Shown here in pieces: positions 49,601 through 61,700 of a DNA stretch of 64,000 bases. Under the pieces are notes generated by a model. The model did no database searches and had not been told where the DNA came from. It saw nothing but the letters and a program-made list of their open reading frames with translations. Position 1 is the first letter of the stretch, and every line of letters begins with the position of its first letter. The stretch lies in NCBI GenBank assembly GCA_036245805.1, contig BTRK01000003.1, positions 35,915,215 through 35,979,214 of the forward strand, in the 5' to 3' direction. The position numbers and the translations under genes were made by a program. This DNA is from Pristionchus mayeri (taxonomy: Eukaryota > Nematoda > Chromadorea > Rhabditida > Neodiplogasteridae).

Positions 49601-52600
49601 AGGAAGCAGTGATTGTTTACTTCCTTTTCCCTCTCTCGACAACGCGTGCTCTCTCGCCTTTCTCTAACTTTTCACGCAGCTCCTTGAAAAGTTCACGAAC
49701 TTTTCGACGAACTATGTTCGAAATTCGTACTTTTCTTTTGTTTTACTTATTTTTATCAATTATTTTTGCTTTCAACTTATGACTGCTTATAAGAACAACC
49801 TTCCCTCTGATGGAATAGCTTGACATTACAGGGTGGGGAAAGTGGTGACCCATTTTCGAAAAAAAATACTCCAACCCTGTTTACTTTCACTACGCTGTAT
49901 TCTGAAGCTATTCCAGCTAAGGGAAGGTTGCCATTATAAGAAGTCATAAGTTAAAAGCAAAAATAGTTTATAAAAATAAGTAAAACAAAAGAAAAGTATG
50001 ATTTTCGAACATAGTTCGTCGAAAAGTTCGTGAACTTTTCAACGACCTGGTTAGAGAAAGAGAGAGAGAGTACACGAACAGGAGAGAATCAGAAGTTCGC
50101 GAACTTTTTACGCAACTTTTTACGCAACTTTTCTCGCACATTTCTGACAGATTAAACAAGCCGAATGATTTTTTCTGTCCGAATATGAGCGTGGTAAACA
50201 AATGTCAATGTCACTCAAAAATTTCACATTTAACGAAACATGCTTTTTTTCGCAAACCCTCAGAGCAGGATTCGATTCGAAGTAGCGGATATATTTTACA
50301 AATAGTCCCTGAATATATGCTATCCGGTTAGATCGACCCGAGTAAAGTGAAGCCTTTTAAGCAATTTCAAACTTCATGGCCGAAATCGTGCAAAACTTTT
50401 GTTCCAACCTAATACTTATACGAGTTGAATAAATTTCACTCAAATATGCCTATATAAGTACACTATTGCCAATTTTACCAAGCCACAAAAACGATAAAAT
50501 CATAAAAGAAACTTGGTTTTTCTGGGTTTTCGATGCCATGTAATCACATTATATATCCAATGGCGATGGAATGCAATTATTAACAGTGAAAATATATAAA
50601 CGCACTTAAAATCGGAATTATATAGTATCTATAGGAAAAATACCGAAAGTAATCCGTCAGAACTGCAGTTCCACAGAATGTGTCTACCAGAGAACAAGAT
50701 TCTGAGAACTAACTACCTAGACTACTTGTTCTTGGGCTCATTTGTGTGTATGAACACTGTCGATGTAATTTTAGCCCCACTCAATCGCGATATCGGGCGA
50801 TACCTCCTGACAAGGAATCACATTGTTCTCTTTGTTCGGAAGTATATAGTATCCGATGGCCCCGGATCTGGGATGTGCTATTAAAATCCTAGACGTAGTT
50901 TTTCACGTAGATTTCGAAAATGACAATAACTTTTTGACCGCCGAACAAATTTTTTTCACGTTGTCCAAAAAACTATAAAAATTTCGATGTTCGACCCTTC
51001 ATCGTTGTGGGTTCGCTTCCTAACCCACTTTTTTCGAATTTTTATGGAAAAATACGCCAGGAAAACACTAAAGAACTTACTTTTTCGAGGGATGAAAATT
51101 TCGACTTTTTATGAGGTCGGTCTTGCATTTTTCGGAAAGTGCACCAGGAGCTCTCTAACTGGGCCAAATATCAGCACTCGGTATGAGAACTTCACCGCAG
51201 AAAGATTGAGAGGGGTTGCAAAAATGCCGTCCGCAAAGTAGGTACGTTCTCTCGTGGAGGGTCTCTTAATCGTACTTTTCTATACTTACGATCACAATCA
51301 GGCGTCTTCTGTCACTGCCTCTACACTGTCATGTTGGCAACATGCTCCCAGTCGCTGTTTCTAATAGCACTATCTTTCTTCTATCGTCTGTACATCCTAG
51401 GAAGGTGAGCATAAGGTCTTGGTATTCCAACTCATTATTTTCTCAGGCCTTCTCCTAGCAGCAAAGTCGTTTTCCTCGTCTGCATTATCGTTTCCATTCC
51501 CAATTTGTTAATTCTTGTGAGTCGAACTGGTATTTGAAGAAGATAACAAATGTACTTCAGACTACATTCATGTTCACTCTCGATGACCAAAATGAGGTCA
51601 TGGAACAGTTGAGCAAACTACGCCCAGAATACGAACTAGACGAGTACTTGGTCGAAGGTTCGTCACGTATTTTCATGTGTACTACTTTACGTCACGTGAC
51701 GTCACGTAGTCCTTACACTGATCACAAATACAATTTCTTATATTATTTATCGCACACGACACGGTAATTCATCAACTGTAAAATGTGGTTAAACAATGTT
51801 CCCCACTTTCAGGCCACGCCTCGATTTTCAACGTGAAAACGATGTTCACAATACTCGCCATGACAATGCCCATTGGACCAACGATCATTCTCATTGTCAT
51901 CGTTCGTGGAAAGGTAACGCGAAGATGTTTAAAATAGTGTTGTATATCGAATTGTAAGGTGCTTACTAAGTTGAACGCACACTCTGAGAAGATGAGCAAT
52001 CGAACTGTGAAAATGCACAGCACGCTGGCAAAGGTGATCATGAACATAATATCCAGAATAATATAAATTATTTTCGTACTGGAAGGTAACTATGTCACTT
52101 TTAGTCGAACAAATGGTCAATATGTAAACTAGAAGAGTAAATGAGCAGTTCCATTTCCGGTCCTCACTTTCCAATCCATGCTGCCAATCTTCTTCAGTGG
52201 TGCAGTTGGCAGTTACGCGCTGTGCCAGTTCGACATTGTTTGCTCGCCTGTGCAGGAACACTTCGTTATGGAGGTTCGGCATCTTGCTCATGAGAATTCG
52301 AAATTCGACCCCCCCCCAGTTAGCTTTTTTTACCCTCTCTCTCTCACTGTCGTTCGGCCTAATTTCGAGTGTTTGGTTTAGTTTTTCAAACAAAATTGAT
52401 CAGTTCAAAACAAAAAAAATCGATTTTATTGACGTAACATTTAAGTCGGTTTCATTCATGGCAATGCTTGCTCCCGTGATTACTCTATACTGTATGACTC
52501 CGTTCAAAGAGTAATTGATTCAATTTAATATATTTCCCATTCCAATCGAAAAAATAGCCCACATTTCAGGTTCGTCGTGAGCCTTGTCAGCTGCCGAATT

Positions 52601-52721
52601 TCTGCGCTGAGGGTGAACAATATGTGAGCAAAAAATAATTATTATTTACATTTTTATATTAAGGGAGGCCTCGACGACACACGCTACAGGGAAGCAAATC
52701 GAAAAAGTATCAGTGTTTTGA
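46677..52721 (+). CDS. Chemoreceptor SRD-B, serpentine receptor class delta
   Basis: Exons are 46677-46813, 46957-47034, 47080-47141, 51302-51404, 51447-51516, 51561-51657, 51813-51913, 51959-52033, 52160-52273, 52446-52510, 52570-52623 and 52664-52721, giving 337 residues. Every exon is the same length as in SRD-C. Motifs are HHSIVDSSAVVFN, YVYVGPCSYISG, CHCLYTV, SFFYRLYILGR, LRPEYELDEYLVEG and AMTMPIGPT, then FFSGAVGSYALCQFDIVCS and the C-terminal TGKQIEKVSVF. The only anomaly is the exon 9 acceptor, CCG where SRD-C has CAG. Intron 3 is 4.16 kb because of nested insertions. SRD receptors are ciliary chemosensors; class assignment rests on the GPC motif, SFxYR and the PEYxLDxY block. Confidence 0.75.
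48205..50412 (-). mobile_element. Mariner relic nested in the foldback element
   Basis: The TA-flanked ends read TCAGGTTGGAACAAAAGTTT and TTAGGTTGGAACAAAAGTTT inward. Minus-strand transposase traces include the start MKFEIA near 50375 and the C-terminal DRKSIQALNEY, as in the relic at 5660-6921. Removing the inner palindrome leaves about 1.24 kb, a normal mariner length. Confidence 0.75.
49134..50097. mobile_element. 0.96-kb palindrome nested in the mariner relic
   Basis: The outer ends CTTCTGATTCTCTCC and GAGAGAATCAGAAG are complementary. Repeated blocks such as AAAGTTCACGAACTTTTCGA and TGGAATAGCTT occur in both arms and, within each arm, again as sub-inversions, so each arm is itself folded. 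The centre is near 49610. Confidence 0.8.
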
Positions 52722-53129
52722 TTCAGGATATGAGAGGAATCGCGAGAGAATCGACCACGCCGCGGCGGTAGGATTCAAGTTTGTCCAATCCCGCTATAAT
52801 TTTGGTTGTAAGTATTTCAAATGATTCTCTTTCAAACTGCGTCGTCAGAATTTTGATGTCTATCGTCATCGTTGAGATTCAGAAGGCCACACTTGGGACT
52901 ATCACTTTTCGGCACTAAAATCGGGCACACTAAAATGAGCATATCTCCGCTTAAAATGAAGATAGAAGGTCGTTCTTTTTTTACTAAGAAAGCTACCATC
53001 ACGCATTACACGTTTATGTAGACGTCATCATTCCAGGTCCACATCCTGGTGCGGAGTGGTCGGGTGCACCAAAAGTGACATAACTTTGAAAATCGGAAAA
53101 ACGTTCTGAGTTTTCATGCTAAAGTTGTA
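52722..53129. other. No recognised feature
   Basis: The 3' flank of SRD-B. No polyadenylation signal or exon stands out. Confidence 0.35.
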
Positions 53130-54590
53130 GTACATATATCACGTGTATCACGAGTCAGTGGAGGTGCCCGGGAACAATTTGCAAAAAGTTTTCATGAATT
53201 TGTCATTATATATGGTAAGTGAATATACTTGGGAAAATATTTTGATTGGTATAGGTCATTGGTCCCAGAGCCGGCTTTTAGGAAATTTCCGGTTTTGCAC
53301 CTGGCTCTACTGTATCTAAGCTCCCAGATGAGCTACAGTGATGATATTGGGCTCAAAATATTCGGGGAATTTTTCTGAACAACTTTCAGGTTTTGACCAA
53401 AGGTCAAAGATCAAAGATCAAAAAGATATGTTAGAAAAACCGTTTTTGGAGCTAAAAAAATAATTATTGCTGCTCTTGCGAGATATGTTTTCCTGGAATT
53501 TTATTGTTGATTATGCAAGTATAAGTCCATATCTGTATAATAAAAATATAAAATTGCAATTTTGGGATAGGGTGTTTTTTGCTATTTGGCTCTGAAGGTG
53601 GGAAATCTCAAAATTTTAGAAAATTCACATGTTTTTAAATTGTCTTTGAAAATTCAGAAAATTGTCAGAACTGGACCATGACATGGTGGAATAATATGTA
53701 TGTACAGATATTTTGCAAACTGTATGTCTTTGGTCTCTTTAGGAAATTTCCGTTTTTGAGATTTCCCACCTTCAGAGCCAAATTGCAAAGTTCACCCTAT
53801 CCCAAAATTCCAATTTTATATTTTTATTATGCAGATATGGACTAAAATTTCAGGGAAACATATCTCGCAAGAGTAGCAAGAATTATTTTTTGGCTCCAAA
53901 ACGGTTTTTCTAACGTATCTTTTTGATCTTCGATCTTTTGGCATTTGGTCAAAACGCAAAAGTGTCGAAATATTTTTCCGAACAATTTAAGCCCAATAAC
54001 ATCTCTGTAACTCATCTGGGAGTTTAGATACAGTAGAGCCAGGTGCAAAACCGGAAACTTCCTAAAAGCCGGGTCTGGGACCAACCACGTACATTTTGCA
54101 AAATCTCGTCTCATACATATTGTTCCACCATAACATGGACCAGTTCTGACAATTTACTGAATTTTTAAAGACAATTCTAAAAATGTGAATTTTCTAAAAT
54201 TTTGACATTTAAAATTCCAGGAAAACATATCTCGCAAGAGCAGCAATAATTATTTTTTAGCTCCAAAAACGGTTTTTCTAACATATCTTTTTGATCTTTG
54301 ATCTTTGACCTTTGGTCAAAACATGAAAGTTGTTCAGAAAATTCCCCGAATATTTTGAGCCCAATATCATCACTGTAGCTCATCTGGGAGCTTAGATACA
54401 GTAGGGCCAGGTGCAAAACCGGAAATTTCCTAAAAGCCGGCTCTGGGACCAATGACCTATACCAATCAAAATATTTTCCCAAGTATATTCACTTACCATA
54501 TATAATGACAAAATCATGAAAACTTTTTGCAAATTGTTCCTGGAGAGGTCAATTTTCCTCCACTGACTCGTGATACACGTGATATGTGTT
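53130..54590. mobile_element. Foldback element with a related copy nested in it
   Basis: The outer arms start ATCACGTGTATCACGAGTCA (53135) and end with its complement near 54590. The unit around CCGGCTTTTAGGAAATTTCC occurs three times: forward at about 53271, reverse at about 54050 and reverse at about 54420. The middle copy belongs to an inner palindrome centred near 53690. Confidence 0.75.
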
Positions 54591-55082
54591 TCACTTCTCT
54601 CCAAAAATTAGAGAAATCGGAGTATACACAAAAAAATAGCACACTTTGCCGTGTAGAGACCTGAAAATGAGTACCATGCAAGATTACTTCCGTATCTTCA
54701 ATTGCCCGGATTTGGGCTCAAAATCGTTCAAAAACTTCCAAAACAACATTATTTGTTGAATCCCCCATGGTATAACAGTTCCTTTGGTCAAAAATTATCA
54801 TCGGACCGAAAATTTGAAAATCGATATTTTGACCCCTATCAACTTGCGGCAAGAGTCCAAACGCACTACATGGATTTAAAATGATGTAACTACATTCCTC
54901 GAAACCGCTCAGAACAAATGGGAGCCTGAAAATGTGATATTTTGACTGAGGGATCCAATGAAAGACGCGAAACTGTATTTCAAGACGATATCGAGATAGA
55001 GAACTGCGCTATGGCTCAAAATGTAGAGAATGAAGATCTAAATATTTCATCTGTTGAAAGTGAGTCTCTATCTTGTCGTTGA
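54591..55082. other. No recognised feature
   Basis: Repeat-flanking A+T-rich sequence with no coding pattern. Confidence 0.35.
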
Positions 55083-55264
55083 AGCGATCTACAGAGCCTA
55101 GACGTTAGCCAGAAACAGGCGATATTCCCCCCCCCCCCCGAGAGAGTGTGCTCTACCCGTCTGGCGCTCTCGCCGCCTGACCTCCCTCTCCCTCCCCTCT
55201 ATTTAGCGCTCCCAGGGCGCGTCTCCCGTCGTTTTCTGCTAACTTCTAGGTTCGGTAGATCGCT
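55083..55264. repeat. 182-bp hairpin element
   Basis: AGCGATCTACAGAGCCTAG at the left is mirrored by CTAGGTTCGGTAGATCGCT at the right. The loop region has a run of 14 C and a CT-rich block. It abuts the next palindrome directly. Confidence 0.7.
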
Positions 55265-56309
55265 ATGCGTGATGAATTGTATTTATTCTCTGCGCTGAAG
55301 ATGCAAGAATGCCGAATTTTTGAACATAAATCGATTTTTCTGAAATACCACGATGAACTACGAACGGTTCTATGTTATTTATGACTAGTCTGCACCCGAG
55401 GAATTTAAAAATGATCTAAAACTCGAGGCTTGAGAAATTTCTGAAAAATCGGTTTTCATCACCTCGATTGGTCCCATATTTGGGCATGTATAACTATCCA
55501 CTTTCGAAGTTAATCTAACACCTCTCAGGCTAACTGTGTAGTACATACCAACGTTAGTAGGAAACATATATTTGGCGTCTGCCACCCTCCACGGTTTCGG
55601 AAATATTTGTGCTTGAACTTGTCGATGCATCTCGTGGATGCAAGATTTTAATTTTAAGTGAAATACGATACGTTTTCAATGACAATCAGCCAGCTTTGTG
55701 CATTTTAGGACCTGTCTGATATCAGGAAAAGTGAAAAAGTAATTCGAAATGCATATTTTACTTATATACCAAAATCGATGTTTTCCGCCACCAAAAATAA
55801 GTGATTTTTTATATAGGCAAGATATGTTTTTTGAATTACTTTTTCGGTTTTTCTGATATAAGATAAGTGATAAAATGTACAAAGGTAACTGATTTTCATT
55901 GAAAACGTATTGTATTTCACTTAAAATTAAAATTTTGCATCCACTAGATAGCAAGTTCAAGAAAAAATATTTCCGAAACCGTGGAGGATGGCGGACGTCA
56001 AATATATGTTTCCTACTAAATTTGGTATGTACTACACAGTTAGCCTGAGAGGTGTTAGATTAACGTCGAAAGTGGATAGTTAGACATGCCCAAATCTGGG
56101 ACCAATCGAGGTGCTGAAAACCGATTTTTCAGAAATTTGTCAAGCCTCGAGTTTTAGATAATTTTTAAATTCCTCGGGTGCAGACTAGTCATAAACAACA
56201 TAGAACCGTTCGTAGTTCATCGTGGGGTTTCAGAAAAATCGATTTATGTTCAAAAATTCTGCATTCTTGCATCTTCAGCGCAGAGAATAAATACAATTCA
56301 TCACGCATA
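55265..56309. mobile_element. 1.05-kb palindromic foldback element
   Basis: ATGCGTGATGAATTGTATTT at 55265 is mirrored at 56290-56309. Arms of about 500 bp share TGCACCCGAGGAATTTAAA and CCGTTCGTAGTTCATCGTG in both orientations. The centre is near 55790 and there is no frame of note. Confidence 0.85.
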
Positions 56310-56329
56310 TTAAATCGAGAATTTGGCTC

Positions 56330-56648
56330 CTGGGGTAACTTTTCATGGGAAATTCAATGAACATAGTTAAAAATACACGCCTTTTGGAAAAATTTTCAGG
56401 GTGTCAAATTTGAAAATTTAAAAGTGTATGATTTTTTTAGAGACAAGCTTACCTTTTACTTCCAACAGTAAAAAAGCTTATCTCGTCGAAATATGTGAGA
56501 ATTTAAATATGTATGGGGTTTTGAAACTGCCGTTTAAAAGTTTCAAAAACCGACCACCCAAATTTGGTGCACCGCGCAAAATCAGGCGTTTGAGATACGG
56601 CTTTCTAAGGGAGATTTTCGGACTCTACGTGAAAAGTTACCCCTAGGG
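56330..56648. repeat. Small inverted-repeat element
   Basis: CTGGGGTAACTTTTCATG and CGTGAAAAGTTACCCCTAG bound about 315 bp of A+T-rich sequence. It is probably a MITE; no TSD was resolved. From 56649 to 57131 nothing is recognised. Confidence 0.5.
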
Positions 56649-57131
56649 ATATCTTAAAATCAGCACTTTATTTTTCGCTGTACGGCCTCTGATCAGTTCT
56701 CTCAGATAGTCACTCATAAAGTGATACATCAGAATATTGTAATATCATCATGACTACGAAAATATTCCGTTTGTATTGTGTTGTGGTGCAATAATGGAGT
56801 GAGGCTGTGGTGAAATATATTCAGGAACAAGTTCATATCACTTTTCCTTTAGATAATGTTGGTGCTCTTCAAGCATAGCGTCATGTATCTAACATCATAA
56901 ACAAATGCATTCGGTATATGGGGAACTTGTTTAATTCCGTATCGATTCCTTGAAAATTTCCCATTACCGACTTCCGATTCCGCCTTATCTTTTCATCCAT
57001 TTCTTCTAATTTTGCATGGTCGATGGTGTGTGAAATCGACCAGACTGCCAGGATTGACTTCGGAAAATAATATAAGAAAATCGTTCATATGATAACATTT
57101 TACTTTGTCGTTAACATGATTTTTCTTTATA

Positions 57132-58383
57132 TTAGGTTGAACAGAAAGTCTTTATAAACTGTTTTGCTCGATCACTGCTCAGTGCACGAGACCTTTGGTG
57201 TTCCCTCGCCTCTAGTGAATAACACATGATAAAGGGACTATGTGGTCAACAACCTCTCATTCCAATCTTTTCATTCTGCCACTAGTAAGACCACGATGTT
57301 TGTTCCCACGGCCTTGCACATCCGCAACGTTCTGTTATTCTTATTCCTCTCTCACACTACAATGAAGGAATCGGAACGTCAGTTGGCTGAAGTCTACAAG
57401 TCATATGCCCCTCACTACCAGACCATACGCAATTGGTACCAGCGCTTCGAGAAGGGGGACTTTTCCATGGATGATCGTGACCGGTCTGGGAGGCCACCCG
57501 AGCTGGATTTGGATGCACTACGGATCGTAGTGGAATCGGATCCCTTCCAAAGCACCCGCGACATGGCAGCCACACTTGGGGTATCGCAAGGCACCATCGT
57601 AAATGGTTTGGTCTCCATTGGTAAGAAGAAGAAGCTAGGCCGTTTCATACCCCACGAATTGACCCAAGACCAGTTTGACCACCGTGTTGACGATTCCCTT
57701 TCTCTACTCACTCTTCACGCTGGAGATCGATGGTTGGACCGTCTCATAACAGGGGACGAGAAGTGGGTCTACTATGAGAATCACCATAGGAGGGCACAGT
57801 GAGTGGATGCCAATGAGACCCCACAGGACGTCGCAAAGCCTGACCTTCACCCCAAGAAAATCTTGCTCTCTGTCTGGTGGGGAGTGGATGGCCCGATTTA
57901 CTGGGAACTCCAACCTGAGGGGGCGGACAATTACTGGAGACGTCTACACGAAACAACTACAGAATCTCAAGAAGAAAGTCGCACAATCTCCCCTGAACGG
58001 CAAGAAAGTGTACTATCAACACGATAACGCCCGACCCCATGTTGCACGGCAGGTCAAGCAGGAGCTGTCCAAATATGGCTGGATGATTCTCCCTCATCCA
58101 CCGTATTCTCCTGACTTGGCCCCTTCGGATTATTGGTTGTTCTCAGATCTGACCCGTCATTTCGATCAGAGATCCTTCACTTCCCGTGGGGCGATCGAGG
58201 CCGCACTCAAGCAATATTTTAATTCGCGCCGAGATGGGTTCTATAAGGAGGGAATCCATAAGTTGCCTGAACGTTGGAGATTTGTCGTAGATAACAATGG
58301 TGCATACGTTTGATTTTGCTCTTGTGCTTTATTGTCAGAAGAAGGGAAATAAAAAGTTTATAAAGACTTTCTGTTCAACCTAA
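57132..58383 (+). mobile_element. Mariner transposon, nearly intact
   Basis: It is 1,252 bp, TA-flanked, with inverted ends identical over 29 bp (start TTAGGTTGAACAGAAAGTCT). It encodes one transposase with two visible lesions. Perfect ends and few lesions suggest a recent insertion; related active copies may exist elsewhere in the genome. Confidence 0.85.
57296..58313 (+). pseudogene. Mariner transposase, one stop and one frameshift
   Basis: The N-terminal half has the paired-like helix-turn-helix: RNVLLFLFLSHTTMKESERQ, IRNWYQRFEKGDFS, RSGRP and the second HTH MAATLGVSQGTIVNGL. The catalytic residues are present as TGDEKWVYY, HDNARPHVA and APSDYWLFS, with 34 residues between the last two Asp (DD34D, the mariner signature). 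A TGA stands at 57800-57802, where related transposases have a Trp. A one-base shift falls in the G run at about 57918-57926. Both could be single mutations. Confidence 0.85.
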
Positions 58384-58753
58384 TAAATTAAATCAAATTA
58401 GGTCAAACCGAGTCAACATTAGTTCAGAGTTTTTTATATCTCTTCCCAACCTCTGTTTACCGCATTTTTTCACTCAATCAGTGCAGTGTGCTTCTTTCTA
58501 AGCGGTTAGCTCGCGTTTAGTTTTTCCGGAATATTGCTCGTTTTTCATAAACAATATATTACTTATTATTACCACTCTTTTCACACTCGCTGAAGTGTGA
58601 AATCACTCAGAATTCCCGGATTGAGACTGACAAATATGGATGGGAAAATTATTAAATCTAACGCGTTTCCCATCGTCGTGCGCAAATAAATACATCCAAT
58701 TTATCGAATATCGCCGAGTCTGCTTTCATTTTCAGTTGTCGGCACAAGGAAGG
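58384..58753. promoter_or_regulatory. Upstream region of SRD-C
   Basis: It contains GGGAAAATTATTAAATC and TTTCATTTTCAG/TTGTCGGCAC about 19 bases before the ATG, matching the SRD-B upstream region. The TTTCAG is a likely trans-splice or 5' UTR acceptor. Confidence 0.45.
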
Positions 58754-61700
58754 ATGCGGTTTCTGCCTTCTCCTCTGCCCGGCCATGACTTGGCAACGAT
58801 CGTTCATCACTCAATTGTCGACTCTTCCGCTGTAGTTTTCAACATTTTGTTGTTGATCGCAGTGATTCTGAGATCGCCGAGCAGCTTGAGGTTGGTAAGA
58901 AGTAAATATGCGCCATTAGTTTGATAACCGGGAGTGTGCAGAGGCTTATCATACTTCGATGCTACTTGTGCATATTTGATTTTAAGCAAATATGCACAAG
59001 CAAATACGCAAATATGCACTTTTAAGCATATACTTAAAAGCTTTTAGAGAATGATCATGATGCCAGAAGCACTGATAAACTCATGGGAAACTACTGATGA
59101 TAATAGTAGGAAACATAGATAGAACGACTGCAAAAAAGTAATCGCTGATCGGTGGACTGTAGTTGTAGTTGGACTGGGTTGGACTGACTTTAGTAGACTG
59201 AGGGAACTAATCCAAAGTTGAAAGACCGAACTGAATATCATACATACAGACGAGCATTTGTACTGTCAAATGAGCGCTTTTTTCAAAGAAATCATTCTGA
59301 AAGAACCAGCCGCTCAATTCTAGGAAGTCTTCTTATCACCCTCTCCTATTTTGTCCTTCATTATTAATTACTTGCTCAATTTCATCTGAGCATGAACCTT
59401 TCGCAGGTCCTACAAGGTGCTCCTCATAAATTCGGCCATAATCGACCTGCTGAGCTCGTTCACAATGCTGATGAGTATGGTGAGGTAAGTCACGCATTCG
59501 TTGTATTCAAATGCATCCATCGTTTTCAGAATAATTCCGGTACGACACGTAGTTGCTTATGTATACGACGGACCATGTGCTTACGTCTCAGGTCAGAGTG
59601 TATATGTGTACTCTTTGATTTTAGTGCATTATGCAAACCAGAAACGCGGATCGATTAAAAAGTCATGGGAAATCGATTGAGACATCCTTTCTTTAGGTAT
59701 ATTCTGTCACTGCCTGTACACTATCCTGCTGGCAACTCTTTCACAATCACTCTTCCTAATCGCGCTCTCATTCTTCTATCGACTGTACATTCTGGGACGG
59801 TGAGCAGCATGGATTTGTTCATCGTATCAGTTCTTATATTTTCAGGCCTTCTCCAAGCAACAAAGTCATGTTCCTCGTCTGCTTAATCTTTTCTTTGCCA
59901 AATTTGATCATTGTTGTGAGTGAACCGATCTTGATTTGCAAGAAAAGAATGCGCTTCAGACAACGTTCATGTTCACACTCGATGATCCGAGTGAGGTCAG
60001 GGCGCAGTTGAGTGAGCTACGTCCAGAATACGATCTTGATGACTATTTGGTCGAAGGTGCAACTCCGTTTCATCTATGCATATTTTATCCTGCCGTTATC
60101 GCATGACGAAATGTATAACTTCTTTAAAAGATAGGAACAATACTACGTTTCATGTGTATACAAATGTAAAGTCTCCACCATAATAGGGCACGCTTCCATT
60201 TTCAACGTGAAAACAATGTTCACAATACTCGCCATGACAATGCCCATCGGGCCGACAGTCATCCTCATCCTCATCGTTCGTGGAAAGGTACTTTGATGAT
60301 ATTTGAATGTTGTAAAACTATTTCTAAGGTGCTTACGAAGCTGAGCGCACACTCTGTAAAGATGAGCGACCGAACTGCGAAAATGCATAGCACATTGACG
60401 AAGGTGATCATGAGCATATAATTATCACGCGTCTTCTGAGAGATTACATGAACCGGAGGAACTAGCTGCAAAAGTTTGAGCAATATCCTAAAGAAAATTA
60501 TGGTAGAGTACAGTGGAGACGGGAAAACTTTTGTACTAGCGATTTGTCCAGGAACCGGCTTTTAGGCATTTTTCGGACTTCGTTCCGGCTCTGACGTAAC
60601 ATGGTTCATTTTTGAGCTACAGTGGCCAGCTTGGGCTTAAAATGCGCGGAAAATTATTTTAGGAAACTTTCAAGTTCACACCAAAGCCGGGTGAGTGCGA
60701 AATCGCGTCGAAAATATCGAAAAATTAGGTCGAGAAAATATCGAAAAATTCGTGATTTTAAATTTCTTATTCTTAAGCCATAATCGCTCAGATATATCTT
60801 TTCTTTCATAATTTGATTGTTTCTAACCTAGATATGCTGTATTCCGTTGAAAAAATCAACGGATTTCCACATTTCTTGAAAATCATATTTTTCACCTCGA
60901 TATTTCTCAAATTTGCAAGTTTCAAACTCAACATTTCGAGGATCTTACACGTGTTCACTATACGGATCTTATAGCATGCTAAACCATGAGTAATATTTGC
61001 TGGTATGGACCTGCTCGACGATTTTTAAAATCTACTTTTTGACACTCGAAAACGCCCGATCGAGCGTGTCGGAAAATTAAAAATTCGATAATGAGGTTAA
61101 TTTTGTGAATTATGGTTGTTTATACGTTGTAAAAATGTTTTCGCAAACTCCGGCTTTAACTACTGGCGAAACGCAACAATTTTCACGTTTTTTTCGGAAA
61201 TGTCATTTTCTCACTCTCGAATAATTCGCAAATTTAGAAACAAGAACATTGGCGAATTTCGCATATGTTCTTGACTGCATATTTCAAGAAAACATTTTTA
61301 CAACGTATAAACAACCATAATTCACAAAATTAACCTCACTATCGAATTTTTAATATTTCCGACACGCTCGATCGGGCGTTTTCGAGTGTCAAAAAGTAGA
61401 TTTTAAAAATCGTCGAGCAGGTCCATACCTGCAAATGTTACTCATGGTTTAGCATGCTATAAGATCCGTATAGTGAACACGTGTAAGATCCTCGAAATGT
61501 TGAGTTTGAAACCTGCAAATTTGAGAAATATCGAGGTAAAAAATATGATTTTCAAGAAATGTGGAAAGCTTTGATTTTTTCAACGGAATACAGCATAACT
61601 TGGTTAGAAACAATCAAATTATGAAAGAAAAGATATATCTGAGCGATTATGGCTTAAGAATAAGAAATTTAAAATCACGAATTAGCGAAGTGAGCACACA

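Larger units (their letters stand above)
47211..51269. mobile_element. 4-kb foldback element inside SRD-B intron 3
   Basis: The ends TTAAGAGACCCTCCACGAG and its complement sit at 47211 and 51269. Arms of about 630 bp (47211-47840 and 50640-51269) are near-complementary, for example TACGCCAGGAAAACACTAAA and its mirror. Host insertion may have used TTAA or TA, which cannot be told apart here. The middle is occupied by a mariner. Confidence 0.8.

Noticed and set aside
57242..57295. Upstream extension of the mariner transposase from 57242
   Set aside because: Homologous transposases start at the Met before the RNVLLFLFLS block; the extra residues are untranslated sequence.
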